64,000 bases of DNA from Pegoplata infirma (GCA_963921195.1 OY992540.1:195084692-195148691); one strand, 5' to 3'; counted from the first letter of the stretch, positions 35,401 to 46,542 are shown. The notes: a model not told the origin generated them from the sequence alone. Made by a program: numbers and translations.

Positions 35401-37349
35401 TTTTAAACACATATTCAAAAAGAAATTTGCCCCCCCCCCACAAAAAAAAAAAAAATAAAACGCCCCTGATTTTTTTTTTTTATTTTTTTGCATGTTGGAG
35501 GGTATAAACGATTCGGCACAGCCGAATTTAACACTCTTACTTGTTCATTTTGAATACGGCCGTTAGACATTAGATATTCTTCTTCTATCAAAAACAGTTA
35601 AAACAATTGTAAACCGGTTGAAAAGTTTCTGAGTTATACCCTATTCACACTTACAGTTTTAAACCGTTTTTAGCATTAATATTTTTAGCACTTTCTTTAT
35701 GCTATTACAGTATATTGACAGAAAATGCTAAAAATAATTGCTAAAAACGGTTTAAAACTGCAAGTGTGAATAGGGTATTACATGTGTTTTGGTGAGAGAA
35801 GTAAAAACAAAAAAAAAACGTTTCTTGACAATAACTTTAAAATTTGATGGTGCCTGGCAAGTTAAGTGTACACTTTTGTTATATACTTTACGTGATACAC
35901 AAACTAAATTTTGTTTATTTAGTAGCACAGTGTAATACACATATTTCGAAACATTTCAAATTGAAATTCAGCTTATATTAAATTTGCTAATTGACATAAT
36001 TGTTTTAATGTATTTTCATCAATCAAAATTCAGAATTTTTTTTATTGAAATTCAGAAATTAAAAAAAATAAATTTAAAGTCAGATTAAAAATTCTAAATA
36101 ACAATTGGAAAAGGTTTAAAGTAGCGGGCATGTTATTGTTTTCTTAATTCAATTTTGTTTATTTTTTCTATTTTTTAAAATCAGGTTAAGTTAATAAATT
36201 TAAAACCATATTCCAAATATGTTTACCACTGTGGTAGTAGTTTCGGTTGGTCGGCAAAATTTGAATTTCATACAGTACCAAAGGGTGACAATTGGTCTCC
36301 AAGTATTGCCATGTTTGGTGATATGGGCAACGAAAATGCTCAGTCGTTAGCTCGTTTACAACAAGATACACAAAATGGCATGTATGATGCCATCATACAT
36401 GTTGGTGACTTTGCATACGATATGAACACAGATAATGCTCGGGTAGGAGATGAATTTATGCGACAAATTGAAAGCGTAGCAGCGTATCTGCCATATATGG
36501 TAGTACCAGGAAATCATGAAGAAAAATAGTAAGTAATTTATAAGAATCTTTAAAATGTTTACCGTTATTTCTTTTTGGCTCTTTTTTTTTAGTAATTTTT
36601 CAAATTATAGAGCCCGTTTTAGTATGCCAGGCGGAACCGAAAATTTATTTTATAGTTTCAACTTGGGTCCAGTACATTTTATAGGCATATCAACAGAAAT
36701 GTATTATTTTTTAAATTATGGTTTGAAAACGTTAGTTTTTCAATATTCTTGGCTTGAAAAAGATTTAGAAGAAGCTACTAAGCCAGAAAATCGTATCAAA
36801 CGACCATGGATTATTGTTTATGGTCATCGTCCAATGTATTGTAGCAATGAAAATGATAATGATTGTACACATTCGGAGACTCTAACACGGGTTGGGTGGC
36901 CTTTTCTGCATATGTTTGGTTTAGAAGAACTTTTTTATAGATTTGGCGTCGATGTAGAAATTTGGGCTCATGAGCATTCCTATGAACGTTTGTGGCCAAT
37001 TTATAACTACAAAGTATTGAACGGCTCTTACCAAGAACCATATCTTAATCCAAAAGCACCTGTACATCTAGTCACCGGTTCAGCAGGCTGTAAGGAAGGT
37101 CGTGAACCATTTGTTAAAAATATTCCAGAGTGGAGTGCTTTTCATAGCCAAGTTAGTAGTATATAAACAAAAAGAAAATATTTACATATTTTTCTTATAT
37201 CTATTTCTATATTTTAGGATTATGGTTATACCCGTCTTAAGGCTTATAACAGTACCCATATCTATTTCGAACAAGTTTCGGATGATAAAAATGGTGATAT
37301 TATTGATTCTTTTTGGATCATAAAAAATCAACATGGAGTATATAATTAA
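26255..37349 (+). CDS. purple acid phosphatase (acid phosphatase type 7-like), cassette 1
   Basis: Five exons: 26255-26405, 33574-33734, 36185-36528, 36593-37151, 37218-37349; 448 residues. Exon 1 encodes the signal peptide (MRMLLLICGLFCILNDAVLAQ) and the start of the fibronectin-like domain (YQPEQVHLSFG). Exon 2 continues with DIVVTWSTR and FIDGG. The metallophosphatase domain has all five family motifs: GDMG (Asp about 150), GDFAYD (Asp 179, Tyr 182), PGNHE (Asn 214, His 215), YGHRPMY and AHEH. These carry the seven ligands of the two-metal centre, so it should be an active secreted or lysosomal phosphomonoesterase. The ATG at 26255 follows CAAA. Intron 1 is 7.2 kb and packed with transposons. 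Its donor at exon 2 is the unusual GTAATT. AATAAA lies at 37358. Length matches the family. Confidence 0.93.
26598..26683. repeat. near-perfect hairpin in intron 1
   Basis: Arms of about 36 bases (TATTCAATTTGAGCTATCTG and complement) around a short loop, starting and ending in ATATATCG/CGATATAT. Probably a small MITE; no target duplication settled. Confidence 0.5.
26858..27383. mobile_element. hAT-type MITE made of CCGGGAATACCGG words
   Basis: Ends TAGTGCC and GGCACTA with a perfect 8-bp duplication ATTTGTAA (26850-26857, 27384-27391). Both end regions are built from GGGAATACCGGTATTCCC palindromes and are unusually GC-rich for this window; the middle is AT-rich. In intron 1 of the phosphatase. 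Confidence 0.85.
27456..27832. mobile_element. GGTC..GATTACC MITE carrying a SINE
   Basis: Second copy of the MITE seen at 2834-2967, starting GGTCCATTCGATTACCC after TA. It is interrupted by the SINE at 27588-27811 and its right end decays after GGTAACC. Confidence 0.6.
27588..27811 (+). mobile_element. tRNA-derived SINE
   Basis: Perfect 13-bp direct repeats TAGTTGATTGTAG flank it (27575-27587 and 27812-27824). The head is tRNA-like, with an A box-like stretch near 27597-27612 (..AGTTGGTAGCG) and a perfect B box GGTTCGATTCC at 27641-27651 inside a CGTGGG/CCCACC stem. A non-tRNA body follows and an ATT-rich tail ends at about 27811. This is the layout of a Pol III SINE mobilised by a LINE. 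The acceptor arm does not pair, so it is not a working tRNA gene. Confidence 0.85.
28424..29349. mobile_element. Tc1/mariner-type fold-back, 0.93 kb
   Basis: Termini C(T/A)GTGAGCGTCAAAAGAAAG facing each other, TA on both sides. The arms are nearly complementary for over 400 bases (28424-28855 against 28920-29349), leaving a 60-base loop. No transposase. In intron 1 of the phosphatase. Confidence 0.75.
30066..30770 (+). mobile_element. Helentron-like repeat with internal minisatellite
   Basis: Left part matches the start of the 61225-61773 repeat (TATGCTCCAACCACAGTATG.., ..GTCATTCC). The right part matches its middle (AAGTTCGGAGATGGATAAAATCGGA). Between them lies the 35-bp minisatellite (30195-30640). 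The 3' hairpin end is missing or diverged. Confidence 0.55.
30195..30640. repeat. 35-bp minisatellite TCTCAGAATCTGAGA
   Basis: About 12 units, exact spacing 35 bp in the best part (for example 30301 and 30336). Each unit contains the palindrome TCTCAGAATCTGAGA and a TTTTTCTATAGAAAAA linker. Units at the edges are more diverged. In intron 1 of the phosphatase. Not CRISPR: units have no unique spacers. Confidence 0.85.
30771..32073. other. intron 1 sequence with decayed dispersed repeats
   Basis: Stretches such as 31180-31500 ('gtatggggactacat', 'ccgatcggat') resemble further Helentron-like repeat bodies but I could not fix ends. No coding sequence seen. Confidence 0.4.
32074..32220. mobile_element. 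family H MITE (AGTGGTATTCAGAG)
   Basis: 147 bp; starts AGAGGTATTCAGAGTCTTG, ends CTCTGAATACCACT; ATT on both sides (32071-32073, 32221-32223). Inner arms read TTGCCAGCCCTGGCA. Related copies at 32470-33092 and 40142-40289. Confidence 0.75.
32470..33092. mobile_element. family H MITE split by a hAT-type MITE
   Basis: Left end AGTGGTATTCAGAG and the right part TTACTTGCC..GCCAGGGCTG..GAATACC belong to family H. The insertion point is within its first 14 bases, where the hAT MITE 32484-32958 duplicated ATTCAGAG. Confidence 0.7.
32484..32958. mobile_element. hAT-type MITE rich in GTGAGTGA/CACGTGA words
   Basis: TAGAGATGGGC and GCCCATCTCTA ends with perfect 8-bp duplication ATTCAGAG (32476-32483, 32959-32966). 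Same family as 3396-3966 and 23759-25544, opposite reading of the internal words. Confidence 0.85.
34242..35545 (+). mobile_element. Helentron-like repeat carrying an RTE-like LINE tail
   Basis: Begins ATACCCTCCAACTATAGTATG and ends with the inverted GGAGGGTATA, the hairpin GATTCGGCACAGCCGAAT and CTTACTTGTT, as in the copy at 61225-61773. It is interrupted by a LINE 3' end at about 34836-35345. Confidence 0.65.
34836..35345 (-). pseudogene. 3' end of an RTE-like non-LTR retrotransposon
   Basis: On the minus strand, with one frameshift near 35150, it reads LLYGCTTWSLTKLAMKKIQT, then VNRCLRQILRIYWPNWVSNE, then HILRRPANDIARAALEWNPQ and a GRPRNTWIRCIRNE stretch before the stop at 34913-34915. 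This wording is typical of the extreme C-terminus of RTE-type reverse transcriptases. An (AT)n tail lies beyond the stop. It is a 5'-truncated dead copy. Confidence 0.75.
35637..35777. mobile_element. family F MITE in phosphatase intron 2
   Basis: 141 bp, flanked by TTA on both sides (35634-35636, 35778-35780), TACCCTATTCACACTTACAG ends. Confidence 0.85.
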
Positions 37350-37357
37350 TTTAGAAT

Positions 37358-37363
37358 AATAAA
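37358..37363 (+). promoter_or_regulatory. polyadenylation signal, cassette 1
   Basis: AATAAA eight bases after the stop codon of cassette 1. A second AATAAA-like site follows near 37500. Confidence 0.6.
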
Positions 37364-37706
37364 AATTATGCAAACATTGAAGTATTATAGAGAGCACAAA
37401 TTCCAAAACTTAAATTGATTCCTGATGCATTTTAAAAAACTAGACAACATTTTATAGGGCAGCACAAAACACCTTAAACGTTCAAATTGTATATACATAA
37501 ATAAAATATATACCAATTTGTTTAATTTGAATTAAACAAATTTCAGCTTATTTTACACATTCACATTGGTTTAAATGGTTAATAAATAGTAGTAATGATT
37601 TAAGCCTATTAATTATAAAATATGTTTGGTTTTTTTTTAATTCATAAGCATTAAAGGTCAAAAAATAAACTCAGAAACTTTTGTTTTAAAATAGTGACCT
37701 TGAAAG

Positions 37707-38230
37707 TAGAGCTGCAAAACTATCGATAGTCGTCCCATTCGATATTTTCGATAGTTTGTTTTTAAACTATCGATACTATCGATAGTATCGGATATTTTAA
37801 GGAATTGTAACATTTTGCGTAAAATTACGTTTTTTTTCATTACAACTTGGTACTTCTGAACACAAAAATGACAGTTTTTGGCGTTCACTGCCATTCCAGT
37901 CTATTTTAACTCACTACGGCGAACTTCCACCATGCCGTGCTTGTTCCGTTCGGACCTTAAATTTCGTAATAACATTAACACGAGATTACTATCATTGCAT
38001 TAATGCTTCAAAAAGTAGAATTATTCCAAAATGATATAAAGATTTTTAAAACGGTTCACTTTTTGATTAAGTTTTCAGCAAGTGATAATATTTTTGAAGC
38101 TAATATTTTTTCGGCGATAGTATCGCTGTCGGGTACAAACTATCGATAGTCCTTTTAAAATAAAATTATCGATACTATCGATAGTACCATCGATACTATC
38201 GATAGTACCATCGATAGTTTTGCAGCTCTA
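37707..38230. mobile_element. hAT-type MITE made of ACTATCGATAGT words
   Basis: Ends TAGAGCTGCAAAACTATCGA and complement; flanks CTTGAAAG and CTTGATTT share only five of eight bases, so the copy is older. The palindrome ACTATCGATAGT occurs many times near both ends. It lies between cassettes 1 and 2. Confidence 0.75.
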
Positions 38231-38378
38231 CTTGATTTAAAAAAAACATAGTTGGGGTTTATTTACAAATAAATAAACTTTTTTAATAAATGTAAAGTTT
38301 CTCAATATTACTTAAATTTTATGTTCACCCCAGGAAAATTTTTTTGAACAAATTCCTGCTTCAATAGATTCTTAAATA

Positions 38379-40031
38379 CACTGCGAATCAAATCAATAAG
38401 GAATCGAGTTTTTCACTTTTTAATCGAATATATCTTTGTAACGAATAAGCGGAAAAATATAAAAAAATGCACTGATAGAGACCATTATCTAGCTAATAAC
38501 GTCAAATAATAACAATAATCAAAAGACTGAAAGAAGTCCTTTAAAAAATATTTTTCGGCAACGTGTTAAAAAATTACTAGTTTTTTATGAATCACTTGAA
38601 TAAGGAATTTTTTAATACAGACCAAGTAGGACCTGAATCCAATTTGTTATGGATAGCAATTTCTTAAACAATAAAAACAAAACAGTTTTGTTTCGAATTT
38701 CAATTAAAATGAGGCTCACAACAGCTCTTAGATCTTCCGAAAAGAAAAAATTACTGTATTTAAAGTCCAAAGTGTTAAAGGCCGTTGAAATCGCGAAAAT
38801 AATAGATAGGGGCAAACCTATTGAAGGCAATTATTTAAATAACATTAAGAACTATGGAAAAAACACGAATGGGCGAACTAAAATGGCAACAAAAGAACGA
38901 AATCGACAAAAATTTTAAGAATTCCCTCGAATTCCAAGTTGACAGGTTGCAATATTATCAAAGAAAGTGGTGATTTAATGGGTATTTTGACAGTCCATCA
39001 CGATTAAAAATTAAATGAGTTCATAGTCTGTTGCAAATTGCAAAAAAAACCCACCCCTTAGTTCCAAACTTAAGAAGCATCGATGGTTACGTAAGGAACA
39101 GTAATGATGCCACAGTAGAATAGTAGAATAGCTAGAATAGCTCACCCCATACCATAACAACACCTTCTATGATCTGTCTGCTATGCAAAAACGGTTTTTA
39201 TTGTCTCAAATCACCGAAAACCATTGTATCCGTCTAATGCAACGGTATTATTTTTTTTTTTTCTTCGGAATAAATTACTTTGAAAAATTTCTCTGACCGT
39301 GTCATTGTATTCCTGCAGAGGTTAAGGCGCTGCTTACTACGTTTGACATTCAGCGATTAGTTTTTGCATAATTTTCGACGAGCTATGAACTCACTTGACT
39401 TTTAAACGCGAAGGACTGTAAAAATACTCGCATTAACGCCACTTTATTTGAGAATTTTGAAAGATGTCGTCGTAGAATTTGGGGGAATTCTTAAAATGTT
39501 TGTCGATCTCGTTCAGTTGTTGCCATTTGAGTTCGCCTATTCATGTTTTTTCCATAGTTCTGAATGTTATTTATATAATTGCATACAACAGTTTTTTTCC
39601 TCTCTGTTATTTCCGCGATTTCAACGACCGTTAACACTTTGAACTTCAAAGTCAGTACTTTTTCCTTTTCGGAAGAGCTAAGTGCTTTGGAAGTCCCATT
39701 TTTATTGAAATTCAAAACAAAACTGTTTTGTTTTTGTTTTTTGAGGGATTGCTATTCATTACAAATTGGATTCAGGTCCTACTTGGTCTGTATTACAAAA
39801 TTCCTTATTCAAGTGATTCATAAAAAACTGGTAATTTTTTAACATGTTGCCGAAATTTTTTTTTTTAAAGGACTTCTTTCAGTCTTTTGATTATTGTTAT
39901 TATTTGATATTATTAGCTAGATAATGGTCTCTATCAGTACATTTTTTTTATATTTTTCCGCTTCTTCGTTACAAAGATATATTCGATTAAAAAGTGAAAA
40001 ACTCGATTCCTTATTGATGTGATTCGCAGTG
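38379..40031. mobile_element. Tc1-like element with duplicated, inverted transposase N-termini
   Basis: Termini CACTGCGAATCA facing each other with TA on both sides (38377-38378, 40032-40033). The arms are about 550 bp long. Each includes the same N-terminal transposase segment: plus strand 38709-38916 and minus strand 39712-39491, both with LRSSEKKK/LSSSEKEK, VEIA and YGKN motifs of a Tc1-type HTH. The centre is decayed. Not functional. Confidence 0.75.
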
Positions 40032-40141
40032 TACATTCTACGGTAATCACAAAAAAATTTTATATGTACAATTATTTTTCAAAAAAAACTACTTGCTCTA
40101 AAAAACGATTGCTTTCGGGACAATTTCAAACAAAAATCATT

Positions 40142-40289
40142 AGTGGTATTCAGAGTCTTGTTGCCAGCCCTGGCAATGTAGCAAACGAGTACTTCTTTCA
40201 AAAAATACATGTATTTTGAAAAGTAAATTTAAAAAGTGCTCTTTTTACCACCAGTGCCAGGGCTGGCAAGCAAGACTCTGAATACCACT
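40142..40289. mobile_element. family H MITE with empty site
   Basis: 148 bp; ATT on both sides (40139-40141, 40290-40292). The unbroken host copy at about 40740 reads ATCATTGATT, with ATT once. Confidence 0.8.
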
Positions 40290-40429
40290 ATTGATTCTGG
40301 AATGTTAAGAGAACCGGTTGCAGGGTAGTTTGATGCGTTTCGGAACTGATTATTTGGAACAGAAAATTTTGCTGGGTTTCTTCTTTCTAAAATCGACAAG
40401 AAATTCAAAATCGGTTAATTTTCAACTTA

Positions 40430-41095
40430 TACCCAATTCACACCTGAGGTTAAATCTCGTTCGAACGAGATTTCGATCATATGGTTGTGTATAAAATGAT
40501 ACAGTGTGAAGGCCCATTCACAACTGGACTGTGATCACGTAAAACGATAGTTAACTATCGTCGGTTTTTGGAGCCTTGTTGTTCCTAACCCAGGAAAATT
40601 TTTTGGAACAAATTCCTGGTTCAACAGATTCTTGAATGTATTCTATGGTAATCACAACAAAATTTTCTATGTAAAATTATTTTTCAAAAAAACAACTTGC
40701 TCTAAAAAACGATTACTTTTGGGACAATTTCAAACAAAAATCATTGATTCCGGAATGTTAAGTATAATCGGTTGCAGGGTAAAATGATGCGTTCTGGAAC
40801 CGATTATTGGGAACAGAAAATTTTTCTGGGAAACTAATCAAAATATTTCCAATTTTTTTTAACATTTCTGGATTAGACAACACTCTTTAACAATTTAATA
40901 AAGAAAAACTTAAAAATTTCCCTTCAAAACTATATGTATTTCGATGTCGTTTATGCATCGTCTATCGTTTTCGTTTTACGTGATTAGCCCCCTGAGTTGA
41001 AATCTCGTTCGAACGAGATTTCGATCATATGGTCTGTATCATTTTATACACAAACATATGATCGAAATCTCGTTCGAACGAGATTCAATAGAAGC
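40430..41095. repeat. palindromic repeat block with AATCTCGTTCGAACGAGATT
   Basis: The 20-base palindrome ATCTCGTTCGAACGAGAT occurs near 40455, 41003 and 41065. Between them lie a CCATTCACAAC..ACGTGATTAG inverted pair and the unbroken CCCAGG MITE (40589-40830). Individual boundaries are not resolved. Confidence 0.5.
40589..40830. mobile_element. CCCAGGAAAATTTT MITE, unbroken copy
   Basis: Ends CCCAGGAAAATTTTTTGGAA and complement (AATTTTTCTGGG), 242 bp. Serves as the empty-site reference for the interrupted copy at 38328-40376. Confidence 0.65.
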
Positions 41096-41400
41096 TTCGA
41101 AGGATTCCATTCCTTATTTCGATTTGGCATTCTGAATGAAAATTTAGTGATTGCATTCCACAATCACATTTTAGCGAATTGAATGAATTCACTTTAGACT
41201 CATTCGATTTATAAATATCGACTGCATTCGATTTATTTTTCATTCGACTTTCAAAAATCCAATGCATTCCACTTTCAAAAATCAAATGCATTCGATTTTT
41301 TTATCATTCGACTTTTAAAAATCGAAAGCATTTTATTTGCAATCGATTTTCTTTTCATTCAATTTGAAAAATCAAACGGCTTATTCAATCATTGCATAAA
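41096..41400. repeat. degenerate GCATTCGATTT tandem
   Basis: Irregular repeats of GCATTCGATTTTTCATTCG with AAAAATC linkers, about 300 bp. No gene. Confidence 0.5.
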
Positions 41401-41725
41401 AAACTTAAAAAACTAACCAATATAGAGTAAAGCGGAGCCAATTTGCTCCTGGACCGAAGGGATTATATAAAAAATAGTTAAATGATAAAATGTTATTACT
41501 TTGACAAAAATATAATGATTTTTTATCTCCATATGTAGAAAAAAGGTATTTTTATCGCCAATCCAACCTCCCTCCCCCAAAAACGTTTTTATTTTTCACT
41601 TGAGGTATCCAATGCCGATTTATTTAAAGTTTTTTTTTTTTTTTTTAATTAATTTACATATTCATTTTTAATTTGTTTTTTATTTTTAAAATTTCCTATC
41701 AATAACATTTAAAAAAAAATCTAAG

Positions 41726-44700
41726 AAACTGTGCACGATATTATTGTAACATGGTCAACACGTGATAATACAAAATCGTCTATATGTAAATATGGTACGA
41801 AAGCCTTAACAAATATAGAAGAAAATAGGAAAGGACCTTCAAAGTTTGTTGATGGTGGTAAAGCTAAAAAAGTTCAATATATACACAGGGTAAGTTAACG
41901 GTAAAAATATAAAAATATCCCTGAAGTACAAAAAAAAATGTTTCTTTCTAAAGGTATCCCTAGCAAATCTTACTGAAAATACACGTTATATTTATCATTG
42001 TGGTAGCCCATTGGGTTGGTCAGCTATATATTGGTTTCAGACACCACCGTCAAATGGAAATTGGTCACCTAGTTTAGCTATTTATGGTGATATGGGTAAT
42101 GAAAATGCCCAATCATTGCCACGTTTACAAGAAGAAACACAACGTGGAATGTATGATGCGATATTACATGTTGGAGACTTTGCTTATGATATGCATTCAC
42201 AAGATGCCAGTGTAGGTGATGAATTTATGCGACAAGTTGAAACAATAGCTGCTTATGTACCTTATATGGTGGTGCCAGGAAATCATGAAGTAGCTTAGTA
42301 AGTTAAATTTCATTATATGCTCACTATAGGGAAGTCTCCACAGGGTAACTCTTTAATTGTCAAAGCACTTTACATAGTTGCAGATAATCAAAAAATTACT
42401 TTGAGCTGCAAAAAACAATTTAATATACTTTTAAAATGACAAGTGGTTGAGGTTTCAAAGTAACCCGGTGGACACCTTCCTTGTCAGTAGCTTCTGAACT
42501 CTTTAATTGAATTCTGTTTTATTATTTTTTTCTTTGGTATAGTAATTTCTCCAACTATAGAGCTCGTTTTAGTATGCCTGGTGGTACAGAAAGTTTATTT
42601 TATAGCTTCAATTTGGGACCAGTACATTTTATTGGTATTTCCACAGAAGTATATTATTATCTTCAACTGGGTTTAAAACCTTTGGTATTTCAATATAAAT
42701 GGCTTGAAGAAGATTTAAAAAATGCTATCAAGCCTGAAAATCGTGCTAAACACCCTTGGATTATAACATATGGTCATCGTCCTATGTATTGTAGTAACGA
42801 TAATGGTGATGATTGTTCGCATCATAATACTGTTGTTAGAAAAGGTTTACCTATTTTGGGTGGTTTCGGATTAGAAGAACTTTTCTATAACTATGGCGTC
42901 GATGTAGAAATATGGGCACATGAGCATTGTTATGAACGTTTATGGCCCATTTACAATTACACTGTGTTTAATGGTTCATTGTCCGAACCTTATCGGAATC
43001 CAAAAGCACCAGTACATATAATAACCGGATCAGCTGGAAATAAAGAGGGTCGGGAGCCCTTTTTTAAAGATATACCTAAATGGAGTGCTTTTCATAGTCA
43101 GGTTGGTTAAAAAAAATATACCTATTTATATGGGAATCATACCCTGGGGGCTAAATTTTTTGTCAATATACTGTACTATAATAAAGAAAGTGCTAAAAAT
43201 ATTGTTGCTTAAAAATAATAATAAATATTACAGCTAAAAACGGTTTTTAAAAATATATTTTTAGCAATTCCTTTATGCTATTACAGTATATTGACACAAA
43301 ATGTTCCTAAAAACGTTTGTAGCTGTAATACCCTGTTCACACGTACAGCTAAAACCCGTTTTTAGCAACAATATTTTTTTTTTTATAACAGGGGGGTAAT
43401 TATGTTGTAACTTGATAGTCGTCAATCGTATCGTTTCCATCGTTATTCCATTACCATATAGTGTCATTTTATGGTAAAAGAATAATGAGCTAACGATGAC
43501 GATTGACGATTATCAAGTTACATAATTAGCCCCCAGGGGGGTAATTATGTAACATTTTCTGCCAATATACTGTAATAGAATAAAGAAAGTGCTAAAAATA
43601 TTGTTGCTAAAAACGGTATAAAGGTACCTACAGACGACGCAATATTATGTACAATATGCTATTATATTGACGGTGTGTGGGTAATACCCTATTCACACGT
43701 ACAGTTTTATACCCTATTCACACTTACAGTTTTAAACCGTTTTTAGCAATTATTTTTAGCATTTTCTGTCAATATACTGTAATAGACTAAAGAAAGTGCT
43801 AAAAATATTGGTGCTAAAAACGATTTAAAACAGTACGTGTGAATAGGGTATAAAATCGTTTTTAGCAGCAATATTTTTAGCACTTTCTTTATGCTATTAC
43901 AGTATTGGACAGAAAATGCTAAAAAAGGTTTAATACACTATTCACACGTACAGTTTTAAATCGTTTTTGGCAGCAATATTTTTAGCACTTTCAGTTTTAA
44001 ATCGTTTTTAGCAGCAATATTTTTAGCACTTTCTTTATTCTATTACAGTATATTGACAGAAAATGCTTAAAATAATTGCTAAAAACGGTTTAAAACTGTA
44101 AGTGTGAATAGGGTATAATACCCTATTCACACTTACAGTTTTAAATCGTTTTTAGCAGCAATATTTTTATCACTTTCTTTATTCTATTACAGTATATTGA
44201 CAGAAAATGCTTCAAATAATTGCTAAAAACGGTTTAATACCCTATTCACACGTACAGTTTTAAATCGTTTTTAGCAGCAATATTTTTAGCACTTTCTTTA
44301 TTCTATTACAGTATATTGACAGAAAATGCTAAAAATAATTGCTAAAAACGATTTAATACCCTATTCACACGTACAGTTTTAAATCGTTTTTAGCAGCAAT
44401 ATTTTTAGCACCTTCTTTATGCTATTACAGTATATTGACAGAAAATGCTAAAAATAATTGCTAAAAACGATTTAAAACTGTAAGTGTGAATAGGGTATAA
44501 AACTGTAAGTGTGAATAGGGTATTAAACTGTAAGTGTGAATAGGGTATTAAACTGTAATACCCTATTCACACGTACAGTTTTAAATCGTTTTTAGCAGCA
44601 ATATTTTTAGCACTTTCTTTATTCTATTACAGTATATTGACAGAAAATGCTAAAAATAATTGCTAAAAACGGTTTAAAACTGTAAGTGTGAATAGGGTAT

Positions 44701-46452
44701 TAGTGTAAATAGGGATTATACCCTATTCACACGTACTGTTTTAAATCGTAGCAGCAATATTTTAGCACTTTCTTTATTCTATTACAGTATATTGACAGAA
44801 AATGCTAAAAATAATTGCTAAAAACGGATTAAAACTAAAAGTGTGAATAGGGTATAATACCCTGTTCTCGCGTACAGCCCGTTTTTTAGCAACATTTTCT
44901 GTAATAGAATAAAGAAAATACTAAAAATATTGTTTAAAAACCGTTTTTAGCAGCAATATTTTTAGCACATTCTTTATTCTATTACAGTATATTGACAGAA
45001 AATGTAGCTAAAAACGGTTTTTAGTTGTACGTGAAAACAGGGTATTAATGCATAGAGAAATAAACTAATATGCTATTTATATATACCCCGAAATCCATAT
45101 AAATTTGGATTTCAAATCCAATTAAAATCAATATCGTTTACATATGCTTTTTTGACATTTAGCGGGATTTTGTTTGTACTAACTCTGTATTTTCTTTTGA
45201 TTTGTGTACAGGGTTGTTAGTGGGAAAATTACCCAATTTTATAAATATTTCTAAAAACAATAGCGGTTTTCACCCTTGATAGAAAACAAAAAAAGAATCG
45301 GAGAAATGAAGAAAACAAGAAAATGTTTGACAGAAATACATGTATTTTGTTGTTGTATCTGCCAAACATTTTCTTGTTTTCTTCATTTCTCCGATTCTTT
45401 TCATGTTTTCTATCAAGGGTGAGAACCGCTAATGATTTTTCTTTGCCGGAGCCAATATTTTCAATCCCACTAGTTTATGTTGGGACTACAATATCAAAAA
45501 ATGTGTTTTTATGTAGAGCTGCTTCTTTAAATGCAAGTTTTTGCCAATTTTGGGGCCGCCACCATTGAGTGTTTTTCTTTGTTAGGAAGACCAAATTGGT
45601 CAACTAAATCGTGCGTTTACCATTTGCAATGGTAAATTTTAAATGAAACATTGTTAAACATTGTTTTTATTAATCTTTAAAAAATAAATTTTAATTGTTT
45701 TTTTACTTTATAAAAAACAACAACAGCTGATAAAAAAATCGTGTGCAGCGTTGCAAAAAAGCATTAGGAATGATTATTTTGGGAAAAACCATAGTTGTAC
45801 AATTAAGTAGTAGACATTTTTTGGGATTTTGAATTGCGATTTTACGATTTTCCCAAAATCCAAGTTTTTTTTTATATGGGATTTGACATTTGAAATCCAA
45901 AAAAAGTAATGGTATTTACTTGGATTTTCATGGAAATCTCATTTTATCTGGATTTCGAGGTATATGTAAATGGCATATAAAGAGATTGTAATTGATTCAA
46001 CTCTCTTTTTTTCGCTCACACGAAGTCTGTCTGGGATCAAGTAAAATTTTTGTTTATTTTTAAGTCATGAAATTTGTACTTTATTTGCACTTTTAATAAT
46101 TTTTTTTAATTATATTGAATCATTAACATTTTAAGAACGTAAATTTCATAAATTTGTTTTGTTTAAAACCATATAAAAGTGCGTTTTTTAAAGAAAACAA
46201 AATGCCTTTTTTTCAATTCCTCGTTCAACCTTTATTCTATAAATCCCAGGCAGTTAATGTTTGAGTTTTTGAGGTGCATGCCTACCCCCTGATTAATGTC
46301 AAATAATATTTATTTAGGATTTTGGTTACACCCGTCTAAAAGCCTATAATGCAACCCATTTATACTTTGAACAAGTTTCTGATGACAAAGATGGAGCCGT
46401 TATTGATACATTTTGGATTATAAAAGATAAGCATGGACGTTATGATAAATAA
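41726..46452 (+). CDS. purple acid phosphatase, cassette 2 (no own first exon seen)
   Basis: Four exons: 41726-41889, 41954-42297, 42543-43101, 46318-46452. The first acceptor is phase 1 and begins AA, so it can only be read after an upstream exon ending in one base. Joined to 26255-26405 it gives 450 residues with no stop. Domain order is as in cassette 1. Motifs GDMG, GDFAYD, PGNHE, YGHRPMY and AHEH are all kept, so the enzyme should be active. It differs from cassette 1 in many surface positions and has AHEHCYER instead of AHEHSYER. Its last intron (43102-46317) has been filled by family F MITEs and another element. It has its own AATAAA at 46543. Without the shared exon it would lack a signal peptide and a start codon. 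Confidence 0.88.
42327..42485. repeat. palindromic MITE in cassette 2 intron
   Basis: Inverted arms GGGAAGTCTCCACAGGGTAAC and complement-like GTAACCCGGTGGACACCTTCC around a 100-bp centre. Sits in the intron 42298-42542. Confidence 0.5.
43140..45047. mobile_element. pile-up of family F MITEs
   Basis: At least eight complete or partial family F copies (TACCCTATTCACAC...TTTTTAGCAGCAATATTTT...) packed head to tail, many sharing TTA/TAA. One copy of the GGGGGCTAATTATGTAAC palindromic MITE (43388-43530) is among them. In the last intron of cassette 2. Exact borders of single copies are hard to set because they interrupt each other. Confidence 0.75.
45069..45978. mobile_element. TAA-target element with TATGCYATTTA ends
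   Basis: Ends TATGCTATTTATATATACC and complement, TAA on both sides (45066-45068, 45979-45981). The inside carries a long hairpin (about 45270-45425) with GAAAACAAGAAAATGTTTG arms. No coding capacity. In the last intron of cassette 2. Confidence 0.65.
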
Positions 46453-46542
46453 TTAAAATTATAATTTAAATATCTAATTAGTATTATTACCTACATACAT
46501 ATATTTTTACACAATTTTTTATCCTTATATAATGTATACTAA

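Larger units (their letters stand above)
34071..35568. mobile_element. ACGGCCG..ATTCAAAATG inverted-repeat element with inserts
   Basis: Left arm 'acggccgcattcaaaatgaa' and right arm complement near 35568. Most of its length is the Helentron-like insert 34242-35545. In intron 2 of phosphatase cassette 1. Confidence 0.5.
38328..40376. mobile_element. CCCAGGAAAATTTT inverted-repeat MITE with two insertions
   Basis: Its own parts (38328-38378, 40032-40141, 40290-40376) align with the unbroken copy at 40589-40830. The insertions are a Tc1-like element (38379-40031) and a family H MITE (40142-40289). Both empty sites are visible in the unbroken copy. Confidence 0.75.
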
